Below, piece by piece: positions 23,187-33,815 of a stretch of 64,000 nt of DNA; the stretch's first letter is position 1; each line of letters opens with the position of its first letter. Below the pieces are notes generated by a model, which was not told the DNA's origin, did not search any database, and saw nothing but the letters and a program-made list of their open reading frames with translations. Both the position numbers and the translations under genes were made by a program. This stretch comes from Cryobacterium sp. BB307 (lineage in GTDB: Bacteria; Actinomycetota; Actinomycetes; Actinomycetales; Microbacteriaceae): contig NZ_JAANZA010000003.1 of NCBI RefSeq assembly GCF_012274275.1, positions 186,001-250,000 of the forward strand. Direction: 5' to 3'.

Positions 23187-24059
23187 ATGGAAGATTTCAT
23201 CCAGTACACCGTCCAGGGCCTGTCGGCCGGAGGGTTCTACGCCCTCGCCGCGCTGGGCCTTGCGGTGATCTTCGGCGCCCTCGGCGTGGTGAACTTCGCC
23301 CACGGCGCCTGCTACATGCTCGGCGCCGTCGGCGCGGCGGTGCTGCTCGGCACCTTCAACATCAACTTCTGGGCGGCGCTCGTCATCATCCCGCTGCTGA
23401 TGTTCGGGTTCGGTGTGTTGATCGAGCGGCTGCTGATCCAATGGCTGCTGCGGCTCGACATCCTGTACAACTTCCTGCTCACGTTCGGCCTCGCGCTGCT
23501 GCTGGTCGACCTCGTCAAGCGCGAGTACGGCGTCTCCGGCCTCCCGTACGAGGTGCCACCGGGCCTGGAGGGGCTTGTCACGATCGGGTCGGTGTCGATT
23601 CAGAAATACCAGCTGTTCGTGTTCGCGTTCTCAGTCGTCATCTGCCTTGCGGTGTGGCTGCTCCTCACCAGGACGCGGGTCGGCATGATCGTGCGTGCCG
23701 CAACTGAGGAGCCAGAGCGCACACGCGCGCTGGGCATCAACGTCGGCCGCTGGGTGACCCCGATCTTCGGCTTCGGCATCGCGCTCGCGGGCCTCGCCGG
23801 CGTGCTGGCCGCGCCGTTCCGGGCCATCACCGCGAGCATGGGCAGCAACTTCATCATCGTCCTCTTCGCGATCGTCGTGATCGGCGGGCTCGGCTCGATC
23901 CTCGGCGCGGTTGTGGCCGGCTTCTTGGTCGGCCTCGTCGAAGCCTACGGACAGGCTTATGCGCCCAGCTTCTCGCAACTGGTGATCTTCATCCTCATGG
24001 CAATCGTCATCCTGGTGCGACCCGCCGGGCTCTTCGGAAGGCGGCAGGAAGCAGTATGA
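23187..24059 (+). CDS. livH: Branched-chain amino-acid type ABC transporter permease 1
   Basis: 290 residues from ATG 23187 (an earlier in-frame start at 23139 would only add a non-membrane tail). Eight or so helices with LivH motifs: GLSAGGFYALAALGLAVIFG and VVNFAHGACYMLGA at the start, EEPERTRALGIN loop, and GGLGSILGAVVAGFLVGLVE. Stop overlaps livM by four bases. Confidence 0.92.
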   Translation: MEDFIQYTVQGLSAGGFYALAALGLAVIFGALGVVNFAHGACYMLGAVGAAVLLGTFNINFWAALVIIPLLMFGFGVLIERLLIQWLLRLDILYNFLLTFGLALLLVDLVKREYGVSGLPYEVPPGLEGLVTIGSVSIQKYQLFVFAFSVVICLAVWLLLTRTRVGMIVRAATEEPERTRALGINVGRWVTPIFGFGIALAGLAGVLAAPFRAITASMGSNFIIVLFAIVVIGGLGSILGAVVAGFLVGLVEAYGQAYAPSFSQLVIFILMAIVILVRPAGLFGRRQEAV

Positions 24060-25081
24060 GCGAGACCGTTCTCGAATCGCCCAAGGAGACCCGCTACCTC
24101 CTGGATCCCGCCGCGCGCCGCTCCCGGATGATCCGGCGCACCGTGCTGCTCGCCGTCGGCTTGATTGCGACATTCCTTCTGCCCTGGATGATCTACCCGC
24201 CGGTGGCCATGGACATTGCCGCCTGGGCGTTGTTCGCCATCTCGGTCGACCTGCTGCTCGGCTACACCGGTCTGCTGTCGTTCGGGCATGCGGCGTTCTG
24301 GGGCAGCTCGGCCTACGTCACCGGGCTCATCGCGATCAAGTCCGGGTTGCCGTTCCCGGTGGCGATCCTCGGCGGCATGCTCGCGGCCATGATCATCGCG
24401 GTGCCGATCGGCTGGCTGTCGGTGCGCCGCGCTGGCATCTACTTCGCGATGGTGACGCTCGCGTTCGCGCAGATGATCTACTTCGTCGCGAACCAGTGGA
24501 AGGACGTGACCGGCGGCGAGAACGGCCTGCAGGGTGTGCCGAGCAACTTCTTCGGCATCAAACTGGTCGAGTCGGACTCGTTCTACTTCTATTACGTTGC
24601 GGTGCTGCTGATCATCCTCGGCGCGTGGGCAGCGTGGCGGATCGTGCATTCGCCATTCGGTCGGGTGCTGCAGTCGATCCGCGACAACCCGGCACGCGCC
24701 AGAGCCCTCGGCTACGACGTCGAGAAGTACAAGCTCGCCGCGTTCGTGCTGTCGGCTGGTCTAGCCGGGCTGGCCGGCGGCGTGTTCGCCATCAGCCACG
24801 GTTTCGTCTCGCTGCAGGAGCTGGACTGGACCACCTCCGGCAAGGTCGTGCTGATGACCGTCATCGGCGGGATGGGCACGCTGTGGGGCGGACCGGTGGG
24901 AGCGGCTCTGATCGTGCTCCTCGAAGACGCGCTCGCGACATCCGGATTCGACGGCATCGGCATCATCACCGGCAGCATCTTCATCGTCGTCGTGCTGCTT
25001 TTCCGCCGTGGGATCTGGGGAACCGCCACGCTGCTGATCGAGAAGGCGCGGAAGGCGATCGTCTCGCGGAAGCGCAGCTAG
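24056..25081 (+). CDS. livM: Branched-chain amino-acid type ABC transporter permease 2
   Basis: 341 residues, ATGA overlap with livH. About ten helices; [35 protein letters not shown] and [19 protein letters not shown] are LivM signatures. Completes the importer. Its stop overlaps the stop of rph on the other strand by four bases. Confidence 0.92.
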   Translation: MSETVLESPKETRYLLDPAARRSRMIRRTVLLAVGLIATFLLPWMIYPPVAMDIAAWALFAISVDLLLGYTGLLSFGHAAFWGSSAYVTGLIAIKSGLPFPVAILGGMLAAMIIAVPIGWLSVRRAGIYFAMVTLAFAQMIYFVANQWKDVTGGENGLQGVPSNFFGIKLVESDSFYFYYVAVLLIILGAWAAWRIVHSPFGRVLQSIRDNPARARALGYDVEKYKLAAFVLSAGLAGLAGGVFAISHGFVSLQELDWTTSGKVVLMTVIGGMGTLWGGPVGAALIVLLEDALATSGFDGIGIITGSIFIVVVLLFRRGIWGTATLLIEKARKAIVSRKRS

Positions 25082-25802
25082 CCGGCGAGTGCCGCCGACT
25101 GGAGCGCCGTGAGCTCGGCTCCCCCGGCGACCGCGAGGTCAAGCAGCGAGTCGAGCTCACCGCGATCGAACGGTGCGCCCTCGGCCGTGCCCTGCACCTC
25201 CACGAACAGCCCACGCCCGGTGACCACGACGTTCATGTCGGTCTCCGCGCGGACGTCCTCGACGTAGGCCAGGTCCAGCATCGGCGTGCCGTCGACGATG
25301 CCGACGCTGACCGCGGCGACGCTGTCGTGCAGCGGCCGCGAGTTCTTGCCGATGAAGCCCTGCGAGCGGCCCCATTCGAGCGCATCCGCGAGCGCGACGT
25401 AGGCGCCGGTAATGGCCGCGGTGCGCGTGCCGCCGTCGGCCTGCAGCACGTCGCAGTCGATCACGATGGTGTTCTCGCCGAGCGCCTTTGTATCGACCAC
25501 CGCGCGCAGGCTGCGCCCGATGAGCCGGGAGATCTCGTGGGTGCGACCGCCGATGCGGCCCTTGACCGACTCGCGGTCCATGCGCTCGTTGGTGGAGCGC
25601 GGCAGCATCGAGTACTCGGCGGTGACCCAGCCGCGACCCTTGCCGGTCATCCAGCGCGGAACCCCGTTGGTGAAGGACGCGGTGCACAGCACCTTCGTCT
25701 TGCCGAAGGAGATGAGCGCCGACCCTTCGGCCTGCTCGCTCCATCCGCGCTCGATGGTGATGTGGCGCAGCTCATCGGCTGCTCGGCCGTCGTGGCGCTG
25801 GG

Positions 25803-25806
<4 letters not shown>
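25078..25806 (-). CDS. rph: Ribonuclease PH
   Basis: 242 residues. Phosphorolytic 3'-to-5' exoribonuclease that trims tRNA 3' ends. Motifs: [54 protein letters not shown], and the C-terminal [14 protein letters not shown]. Full length. Downstream partner of murI with an ATGA overlap, a common actinobacterial pair (often followed by rdgB). Confidence 0.95.
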
Positions 25807-26645
<839 letters not shown>

Positions 26646-26696
26646 GATAGACGATTCTAGCGGCGACCATCTGAGTGCTGATCTAGGCTCGGGGGT

Positions 26697-27995
26697 GTGA
26701 CGTCGACCGCACTGCACACCGATCGCTACGAACTCACCATGGTGGAGGCGGCCCTCCGCTCCGGAACCGGTTCCCGCCGGTGCATCTTCGAGGTGTACGG
26801 ACGCCGGCTGCCCGGCGCCCGCCGGTACGGCATCGTCGCAGGCACTGGACGGCTGCTCGAGCTGGTCTCACGGTTCCGCTTCACCGAGCCGGAGCTCGAC
26901 TGGCTGCGCGAGAACGACGTAGTCGACGCGCCCACCCTCGACTGGCTGGCCGACTACGGCTTCCGCGGCGACATCTGGGGCTATCGCGAGGGCGAAGCGT
27001 ACTTCCCCAGCTCGCCGGTGCTTGTCATCGAGGGCACCTTCGCCGAGGCGGTGCTGCTCGAAACCCTCGCTCTGAGCGTGCTCAACTACGACAGCGCTGT
27101 CGCCAGCGCCGCATCCCGGATGGTCACCGCGGCATCCGGTCGTCCGCTCGCCGAGATGGGGTCGCGCCGCACCGGCGAGCACTCGGCGGTTGCCGCGGCC
27201 CGCGCCGCCTACATCGCCGGTTTCACCTCGACCAGCAACCTTGAGGCTGGGCGCACCTGGGGCATCCCGACGATGGGCACCGCTGCCCACTCCTTCACGC
27301 TGCTGCACGACACGGAGGAGGACGCGTTCCGCGCCCAGGTCGCAGCGATGGGCCCTGGCACCACCCTGCTCATTGACACCTACGACATCGCGGCGGCGGT
27401 GGAGCGTGCCGTCGCCATCGCCGGCCCTGAGCTCGGTGCCGTCCGCATCGACAGCGGCGACCTGCCGTCGCTGGTCACCGACGTGCGCCGGCAGCTTGAC
27501 GAGCTGGGCGCGCACAACACCAAGATCACCGTCACCAATGACCTCGACGAACATGCGATCGCCGCGCTTGCCGCTGCGCCGGTGGATGCCTACGGGGTGG
27601 GCACGTCGGTCGTGACCGGGTCGGGCTCCCCCGCCGCCGGGATGGTCTACAAGCTCGTGGCGCACGAGGATGGCGACGGCGGCTGGGTGCCTGTCGCCAA
27701 GAAGTCGACCGGAAAGGTCTCCATCGCCGGTCGCAAGTGGGCGACGCGAACCTACGGTCGGGACAACAAGGCGACGCAGGAACTCCTGCAGGTGAGCGTT
27801 GACCCGCCGGCCGAGGATGTCGGCCGCGAACTACTCGTGCCGCTCATGACGGACGGCGAGGCCGACCCCCAGTACCTAGGCGCTGCGGGGACCAGGCTCG
27901 CGCGCGAGCACCGGGAGCTGGTGCTCCACGAGCTGCCGGCCGATGCGTTCCGCCTCACGCGCGGAGAGCCGGCCATCCCGACGGTGTACGAGTAG
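26697..27995 (+). CDS. pncB: Nicotinate phosphoribosyltransferase
   Basis: 432 residues, GTG start with almost no leader, so possibly leaderless. Converts nicotinate and PRPP to nicotinate mononucleotide in NAD salvage. Motifs: [17 protein letters not shown] at the start, [12 protein letters not shown] with the phosphorylated histidine, VRIDSGDL, and [16 protein letters not shown]. Divergent from murI by about 50 bases. Confidence 0.94.
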   Translation: MTSTALHTDRYELTMVEAALRSGTGSRRCIFEVYGRRLPGARRYGIVAGTGRLLELVSRFRFTEPELDWLRENDVVDAPTLDWLADYGFRGDIWGYREGEAYFPSSPVLVIEGTFAEAVLLETLALSVLNYDSAVASAASRMVTAASGRPLAEMGSRRTGEHSAVAAARAAYIAGFTSTSNLEAGRTWGIPTMGTAAHSFTLLHDTEEDAFRAQVAAMGPGTTLLIDTYDIAAAVERAVAIAGPELGAVRIDSGDLPSLVTDVRRQLDELGAHNTKITVTNDLDEHAIAALAAAPVDAYGVGTSVVTGSGSPAAGMVYKLVAHEDGDGGWVPVAKKSTGKVSIAGRKWATRTYGRDNKATQELLQVSVDPPAEDVGRELLVPLMTDGEADPQYLGAAGTRLAREHRELVLHELPADAFRLTRGEPAIPTVYE

Positions 27996-28022
27996 CCCAC
28001 TCCCCGCGAACGCCGCCCAATA

Positions 28023-28058
28023 GTGCGAGCGCACGGGAGATTGCGCGCTCGCTCGCAC
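28023..28058. repeat. Intergenic palindromic repeat, family B copy 1
   Basis: GTGCGAGCG (28023-28031) pairs with CGCTCGCAC (28050-28058). The first 16 bases, GTGCGAGCGCACGGGA, are identical to those of the copy at 45905. It lies after pncB, between its stop and the DUF3039 gene. Confidence 0.75.
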
Positions 28059-28126
28059 AATTCACGCGCATTCGCGTGGGACGGAGACAGAGTGACTGCG
28101 GGCAGGAGAGGGACGTTGGTGAAACC

Positions 28127-28393
28127 CTACGGCTTCATCTTCTCGTAGATCTCTTTGCAGGTTGGGCAGACCGGGAACTTCTCCGGGTCGCGACCGGGCG
28201 TCCACAGCTTCCCGCACAACGCACGGACGGGCTTGCCGGTGAGAGCCGACTCGAGCACCTTGTTCTTCGGCACGTAGTGGGAGAAGCGCTCGTGGTCGCC
28301 CTCCTCGATCTGCTCCCGATTCAGCAGCTCCTCAAGTTCGCGGTCCAGCGTGTCGACGCCGCCGCCCGTCTTGTCCGGTTCGATGCTGCTCAT
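28127..28393 (-). CDS. DUF3039 family protein
   Basis: 88 residues; matches the small actinobacterial DUF3039 family: a Glu-rich start, HYVPKNKVLESALTGKPVRALCGK, then CPTCKEIYE. The C...CxxC pattern suggests a zinc site. Function not known. Alone on its strand between pncB and the ABC exporter pair. Confidence 0.88.
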   Translation of the reverse strand: MSSIEPDKTGGGVDTLDRELEELLNREQIEEGDHERFSHYVPKNKVLESALTGKPVRALCGKLWTPGRDPEKFPVCPTCKEIYEKMKP

Positions 28394-28410
28394 GGCTCCA
28401 GCTTAATCGA

Positions 28411-29985
28411 CTAGAAGCGCATGGTGTATGCGAGCAGCTCGGGTGCCCGCCGCTTGAATATCGCACCACCGACCAGGACGCCCGCCGTCAGCACGGCCAG
28501 CCCGCTGCCGAAGCCGAGCAGCACCACCAGGAACTGCCCATCCCCGCCGCTGCTGAGGGACTGCACCGCGAAATACACCGTCGGCGCCGCGAGCACAGCG
28601 ATGGCCAGGATTGACATGACCTGCACCGTCGACGCCCGGCTTCCACCGGATTGCGGCTGCGCGAAGGCGCTGTCCCCCGGGTGCGGTGCCGGGTACGGCG
28701 TCCACGCCGAGACCACGCTCGAGACGCCCAAGGCGACGAGCAGGGTGCACGCGGCGACCGCGGCGATCGTCCACAAGGCATCCGGGGCGCCGAAGAGCCA
28801 CGCGGTGAGCGGCGAGCCGAACCCGATGACCAGCGCCCCGAGCGCGAGCGCAGGGACCGTCCGGCCGAAGCGGTCGGCGGTGCCCGAGACGTTGGCCGAG
28901 ACATGCAACCACAGTGCCGAATTGTCGTAGGCGACATCGTTGTGCACGGTGGCCCAACCCAGGAAGAAGCACAGGATCGTGACCGGCAGCAGCACGAGGT
29001 CCGACAGCGGCACCCCGGCGATCGCGAGAACGCCGATCAGCACGACCGGCACGAACGGGAGGATGAAGAACGAGGCCCGGTAGCGGACGTCGCGGCCCCA
29101 GTAGCTCAGGCTGCGCGCCGCAATGACCCCGGATGCGGTGCCCGGCAGGGCGCGGAACCAGCCCATCCCGAGGTACGGCCGCACCCGCTGCCGTCTCACC
29201 GGCGAGTTAAGCATCCGCTCGACGAGCAACTGCCAGACAAGCCACAGGCCGGCCAGGAACGCCACCGCGATCAGCAGCTTGCCGACGGCGGCGCCGCCGT
29301 TGCCGACCGCGGCATCGCCGGGCGCTGCCCAGGCGGCCCCGAGTGGCGTCCAGGCGGTGACATCCGCGACCTTCCCGAGGGCGGCGACCGCCGACGGCCG
29401 CCATTGCGCGGAGAGCATCACCACCGCGATCGGCGAGGCGACCACGAAGGCGAGCAGCACGATCAGTCCGCTGGTCTCGCGCTCCCGTCGGGTGGCGAGG
29501 AACAGGGATGCGAGACACGCGGTGATGCGGGCACACAACACGCACGTGGCGACAATCAGCGGCACGCACAGCATGGCGACGGCGGATGCGCCCGGATGTG
29601 CGCTCCACGCGACGACCTGCGCCAGTCCGACCACCGTCATCACGAACGCGGGGATGCCGACAAGTGACGCGACCCCCAAGCCGACCGCGAGCTGGCCGGG
29701 CTTCAGTCCGAATACCGAGAACTGGCGCGGGTCCAGCGGGTCATCGACGCCGAAGACCAGCGGCACGAGGATGAACAGCGCGAGGATGGCCGTGCCGGCC
29801 GCGACGGTCACGTCACCGGTGAAGACCGGGTCGGCATCCTTCAGCCGCGCCAGGCCGACGGTGACGAACCAGGCAGCGCCGAGCCCGTAGATCAGCATGA
29901 GCAGAACGCCGATCAGGTGGCGGGGTTCGCGGCGGGCGGCGTTGCGGAGAAGGTCGAACTTCAGTCGGACAAAGTGTGCAACCAC
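28411..29985 (-). CDS. ABC-2-like exporter membrane protein, 524 aa
   Basis: About twelve hydrophobic segments with short loops and a large number of Gly/Ala/Val. It overlaps the upstream ABC ATPase gene by 25 bases, so it is the membrane partner of that ATPase. No export substrate can be predicted. Similar large permeases are common next to such ATPases in Microbacteriaceae. Confidence 0.8.
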   Translation of the reverse strand: MVAHFVRLKFDLLRNAARREPRHLIGVLLMLIYGLGAAWFVTVGLARLKDADPVFTGDVTVAAGTAILALFILVPLVFGVDDPLDPRQFSVFGLKPGQLAVGLGVASLVGIPAFVMTVVGLAQVVAWSAHPGASAVAMLCVPLIVATCVLCARITACLASLFLATRRERETSGLIVLLAFVVASPIAVVMLSAQWRPSAVAALGKVADVTAWTPLGAAWAAPGDAAVGNGGAAVGKLLIAVAFLAGLWLVWQLLVERMLNSPVRRQRVRPYLGMGWFRALPGTASGVIAARSLSYWGRDVRYRASFFILPFVPVVLIGVLAIAGVPLSDLVLLPVTILCFFLGWATVHNDVAYDNSALWLHVSANVSGTADRFGRTVPALALGALVIGFGSPLTAWLFGAPDALWTIAAVAACTLLVALGVSSVVSAWTPYPAPHPGDSAFAQPQSGGSRASTVQVMSILAIAVLAAPTVYFAVQSLSSGGDGQFLVVLLGFGSGLAVLTAGVLVGGAIFKRRAPELLAYTMRF

Positions 29986-31232
29986 TCCAGTCCTTCCGCC
30001 GCATCCGCACCGATCGCGAGTTCGACGAAGCGCTCCTCAAGCGTGACCGAGCCCCTTACCTCCTCGATCGAGCCGGACTCGATGACCTTGCCCTCGACGA
30101 TGACCGCAACGGAGTCGCACAGGTTCTCGATCAGCTCCATGCTGTGGCTGGAGAGAATGACGGTTCCACCAGAGGAAACGAACCGGCGCAGCACGTGGCT
30201 GATGCGCTCCGCCGAAACCGGGTCAACTGCTTCGAACGGTTCGTCGAGCACCAGCAGCTTCGGAGAGTGGATCATCGCCGCTGCGAGTGCGACCTTCTTG
30301 GCCATCCCCGCCGAGTAGTCGGCGACCAGGCGGGTGAGCGCCTCCTCGATGCCGAACGCGGCCGCCAGGTCTGCGGTGCGCTGGCGGACGACGGATGGCT
30401 GCAGCCCGCGAAGAACGCCGGAGTAGTGCAGCAGTTGGCGTCCGGTGAGGCGGTCGAACACGCGCATCCGGTCGGGGAGGATGCCCATTTGCTGCTTCGC
30501 GATGGCGGTGTCCTTCCAGACGTCCGCCTCGGCAATCGTGATGTGGCCCGCGCTCGGGCGCAGCATGCCGCTGATCATGCCAAGCGTCGTGGTCTTGCCT
30601 GCGCCGTTGGGTCCGACGATGCCGAAGATCGAGCCCGCCGGCACATCCAGGTCGATGTTGTCGACGGCCACAGAGCCGCCGAAGTCCTTGCTCAGGCCCT
30701 GCAAGCTCACGAGCGTCTTGCCGGTGGGACGCGGGCGCGGTGCTCGCTTGGGCGTTGTCGCCGGCGGAGCTGGCGGTGGCTCCGACTTGACCCGTGGTGA
30801 GCGGGCAGGAGCGGGACGAACCGCAGACTGCGTCTTGGAACGAGCTGGCGTCTTCGGCTTCGCCGGCGCACGAGTCTCGGCGGCGGCCGGAATCGCGCGA
30901 ACCGGCTTGGAAACAGCATCCGGGACGGATGGCTTGGGTTTCTCCACGACGACGAGCTCGTCTGCACGGACCACTGGCGCGACGATATCCACGCTCGGAT
31001 GCGACTCGACGGCGGCCGCGGACGCCTCAGATTCGGCCTTCAGCCGTTCGATGAGCGCATCAAAGCGGTCGAGGAAGCGGTCGACTGACAGAGGACTCTC
31101 AGGCGATTGGATGGGTGCCTCAATGTTGCGGCCGGAATCCGACTCGACATGGGAGACTTCACGCGAGTCGATTGACTCTCGTACGTCAGCGATCGTCGAC
31201 TCCGGCTCCACAGACCCCACCGTACAAGGCAA
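29961..31232 (-). CDS. ABC transporter ATPase with long disordered N-terminus
   Basis: 423 residues as a TTG start at 31232; GTG at 31220 or 31211 are alternatives. Residues 1-165 are Pro/Ala/Lys/Arg-rich and low-complexity, beginning Ser/Glu-rich. The ATPase follows: Walker A GPNGAGKTT, YSAGMAKKVALA in place of the usual LSGGQ, Walker B LLVLDEPFEAVDP, and SSHSMELIE. It drives the adjacent membrane protein, probably as an exporter. The long extension is unusual for the family; its role is unknown. Confidence 0.85.
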   Translation of the reverse strand: MPCTVGSVEPESTIADVRESIDSREVSHVESDSGRNIEAPIQSPESPLSVDRFLDRFDALIERLKAESEASAAAVESHPSVDIVAPVVRADELVVVEKPKPSVPDAVSKPVRAIPAAAETRAPAKPKTPARSKTQSAVRPAPARSPRVKSEPPPAPPATTPKRAPRPRPTGKTLVSLQGLSKDFGGSVAVDNIDLDVPAGSIFGIVGPNGAGKTTTLGMISGMLRPSAGHITIAEADVWKDTAIAKQQMGILPDRMRVFDRLTGRQLLHYSGVLRGLQPSVVRQRTADLAAAFGIEEALTRLVADYSAGMAKKVALAAAMIHSPKLLVLDEPFEAVDPVSAERISHVLRRFVSSGGTVILSSHSMELIENLCDSVAVIVEGKVIESGSIEEVRGSVTLEERFVELAIGADAAEGLEWLHTLSD

Positions 31233-31414
31233 TCACAACTCTCACGGCCAAAACTCGGCGTTCTATCACGAAATGACTACGTTGCACCAAGCTCACAGGC
31301 TCGGACGTAGACCCACCGGTAAACTCTAGCGAGCACAACGGGGTGTCCGAACGAAAACCGCAACATGAATTCCACATGAATTCGCGGCAAGAGAAGACAC
31401 CAAAGGAGAGTTCA

Positions 31415-32107
31415 ATGACCACCCAGATCGTCATCCTGGCAGCCGGGATGGGCAGCAGGCTCGGTCGGTCCCTCCCGAAGCCGCTGACCGAACTGAACGA
31501 CGGCCGCACGATCATGCAGCAGCAGTTCGACAACATCCGTCACGCCTTCGGAAACGAGGCGCAGGTCACGATCGTGGTCGGCTACAAGCTCGAGCACATC
31601 ATTGAGGCCTTCCCGGAGTCGAACTTCGTCTACAACGAGCAGTACGACCAGACCAACACCTCGAAGAGCTTGCTTCGTGCGCTGCGCGCTTCCGCGCCGG
31701 GTGGCGTGTTGTGGATGAACGGCGATGTGGTCTTCGACCCTGAGGCGCTTGAGCGTGCGGCGAAGCTTGTCGCGCGCGACCAGTCCTTCGTCACGGTCAA
31801 CACCTCCAAGGTCTCCGACGAGGAGGTCAAGTACACGACTGACGCGAACGGCTACATCCGCGAGCTCTCGAAGACAGTCAAGGGCGGCCTCGGCGAGGCT
31901 GTCGGCATCAACTACATCTCGCGTGACGCGAAGGCGGCCCTGGTTCGCCACCTGAACCGCGTGGACGACCAGGACTATTTCGAGCGGGGCCTCGAGCTCG
32001 CGGTCGAGCAGGACGGTCTGCGTCTCGAGCCGCTCGACATCTCGGACCTGTACGCGGTCGAGATCGACTTCGCCGAAGACCTGGAGCGCGCGAACCTCTT
32101 CGTGTAG
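31415..32107 (+). CDS. Nucleotidyltransferase (LicC/phosphocholine cytidylyltransferase-like)
   Basis: 230 residues from ATG 31415 with aaaggag upstream. NTP-transferase signature ILAAGMGSRLGRSLPKPL, then LWMNGDVVFDP with the metal-binding Asp and YAVEIDFAEDLERA at the end. Such enzymes activate phosphocholine or sugar-1-phosphates as CDP or UDP derivatives. Just upstream of the teichoic-acid export genes, it probably makes an activated precursor for decorating the wall polymer. The 180 bases upstream hold the divergent promoter region; no clear -35/-10 was assigned. Confidence 0.85.
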   Translation: MTTQIVILAAGMGSRLGRSLPKPLTELNDGRTIMQQQFDNIRHAFGNEAQVTIVVGYKLEHIIEAFPESNFVYNEQYDQTNTSKSLLRALRASAPGGVLWMNGDVVFDPEALERAAKLVARDQSFVTVNTSKVSDEEVKYTTDANGYIRELSKTVKGGLGEAVGINYISRDAKAALVRHLNRVDDQDYFERGLELAVEQDGLRLEPLDISDLYAVEIDFAEDLERANLFV

Positions 32108-32125
32108 CTCCGGCGCTCTGCCAAG

Positions 32126-32166
32126 GCTGGTTTCGAGACGATCGCTGGCGCGATCACTCAACCAGC
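32126..32166. repeat. Intergenic palindromic repeat, family C
   Basis: GCTGGTT and AACCAGC at the ends, with an inner GATCGC/GCGATC stem. The arms read GGTTTCGAGACG on one side and TCAACCAGC on the other, a pattern I know from Microbacteriaceae intergenic spaces. Between the nucleotidyltransferase and tagG; may act as a terminator. Confidence 0.6.
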
Positions 32167-32192
32167 GGACACCGATCACTACGATAAGAGTC

Positions 32193-32993
32193 GTGTCAGC
32201 CACCGTATCGTCGCGTCCGCAGCCGTCTGCGAGCCGACGCTACCGACAGTCGCTGTGGCTGCTGACAAAGCGCGACCTGCGGGTGCGGTACTCGACATCC
32301 GTCCTCGGCTACGTCTGGTCGATTCTCGACCCCCTGCTGATGGCGGGGATCTACTGGTTCGTCTTCACCCAGGTGTTCAACCGCACGGTGGGCGAAGAGC
32401 CGTACATCATCTTCCTGCTCACGGCGCTGCTGCCGTGGATGTGGTTCAACGGCACCGTGAGCGACAGCACGCGTGCGTTCATCCGCGATGCCAAGCTCAT
32501 CCGGTCAACCCGGATGCCCCGCACCATCTGGGTGAACCGGATCGTGCTGTCGAAGGGCATCGAGTTCCTGCTGAGCATGCCAGTGCTCGCGCTGTTCGCG
32601 GTGTTCACACCCGGTACCCAGCTGCACTGGCAGGTGGTCTTCTTCCCGCTGGCCGTCCTGCTGCAGGCCGTGCTTCTCGTCGGCCTCGGCCTGATCGTCG
32701 CCCCGCTCGTGGTCTTCTTCCGGGACTTCGAGCGGGCGGTGAAGCTCGTCCTGCGATTCCTGTTCTATGCCTCGCCGGTCATCTATGGTCTGTCCAACCT
32801 GCCGCCGGAGCTGCAGCCGTGGGCCGCATTCAACCCGCTCGCCGGCATCTTCTCGCTCTACCGCTCCGCCTTCTTCCCGGGCCAGCTCGACTGGTTCGCG
32901 GTGGGTGCAGGCGCACTGGTGAGCGTCGTCATCCTGGTTGTCGGTCTGCTGGTGTTCTCCCGCACCCAACGCTCGGTGCTGAAGGAGATCTGA
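32193..32993 (+). CDS. tagG: Teichoic-acid type ABC exporter permease (TagG)
   Basis: 266 residues, GTG start. ABC-2 permease with six helices: LTKRDLRVRYSTSVLGYVWS amphipathic start, LPWMWFNGTVSD, and ASPVIYGLSNLPPELQPW. Exports lipid-linked wall polymer. The stop and the next start share a base (TGATG), coupling it to tagH. Confidence 0.9.
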   Translation: MSATVSSRPQPSASRRYRQSLWLLTKRDLRVRYSTSVLGYVWSILDPLLMAGIYWFVFTQVFNRTVGEEPYIIFLLTALLPWMWFNGTVSDSTRAFIRDAKLIRSTRMPRTIWVNRIVLSKGIEFLLSMPVLALFAVFTPGTQLHWQVVFFPLAVLLQAVLLVGLGLIVAPLVVFFRDFERAVKLVLRFLFYASPVIYGLSNLPPELQPWAAFNPLAGIFSLYRSAFFPGQLDWFAVGAGALVSVVILVVGLLVFSRTQRSVLKEI

Positions 32994-33766
32994 TGGTCGA
33001 GGTCATTCCCGCCGAGCTGAAGGGCACGCCGGTCATCGAGGTGTCGGATGTCGGCATCCGGTTCCGGCGCAACCGTCGGTCCCGGCGCAACTTCAAGGAT
33101 CTGTTCGCGGGCAAGAACCGGCGGGCGCGTCCGAGCGAATTCTGGGCGCTGCGCAACGTGTCATTCACGGTGAAGCAAGGTGAGGCGATCGGCGTCGTTG
33201 GGCGAAACGGGCAGGGAAAGTCCACGTTGCTGAAGCTCGTGACCGGTGTGCTGCTTCCGGATGAGGGCAACGTCGAGGTGCACGCCGGGGTGGCCCCGTT
33301 GATCGAGATCACCGGCGGCTTCGTCGAGGACCTGACCGTGCGCGACAACGTCTACCTGACCGCGGGTCTGCACGGCATGTCGAAGCGCGAGATCGACGAG
33401 CGCTACGACGAGATCATCGGGTTCGCCGAGATCGAGGACTTCCAGGAGACCCCGTACAAGCACCTGTCCAGCGGCATGAAGGTGCGGCTCGCGTTCTCGG
33501 TCATCTCGCGCCTCGAGGAGCCGATTCTGCTCGTCGACGAAGTGCTCGCGGTGGGCGACAAGGCGTTCCGCGAGAAGTGCTACCGGCGCATCGAGGAGAT
33601 GCTCGAGGGCGGGCGGACGCTGTTCTTCGTCTCGCACAACGAGCGAGACCTGAAGCGCTTCTGCCGTCGCGGCCTGTACCTCGACAAGGGTGAGCTCGTG
33701 CTCGATTCGAGCATCGAAGACGTGCTCGACCGCTACAACTCCGACTACGGGCTCGTCACGCACTGA
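32993..33766 (+). CDS. tagH: Teichoic-acid type ABC exporter ATPase (TagH)
   Basis: 257 residues. Walker A GRNGQGKST, LSSGMKVRLAFS signature of polysaccharide exporters, Walker B ILLVDEVLAVGD, FVSHNERDL. No C-terminal polymer-binding domain is present, so export is probably not coupled to a terminal cap. Paired with tagG. Confidence 0.9.
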   Translation: MVEVIPAELKGTPVIEVSDVGIRFRRNRRSRRNFKDLFAGKNRRARPSEFWALRNVSFTVKQGEAIGVVGRNGQGKSTLLKLVTGVLLPDEGNVEVHAGVAPLIEITGGFVEDLTVRDNVYLTAGLHGMSKREIDERYDEIIGFAEIEDFQETPYKHLSSGMKVRLAFSVISRLEEPILLVDEVLAVGDKAFREKCYRRIEEMLEGGRTLFFVSHNERDLKRFCRRGLYLDKGELVLDSSIEDVLDRYNSDYGLVTH

Positions 33767-33815
33767 CTCCCAGACTCGGTCACCTATCATCGGAATCCCG
33801 AACGGGAGGATGACC

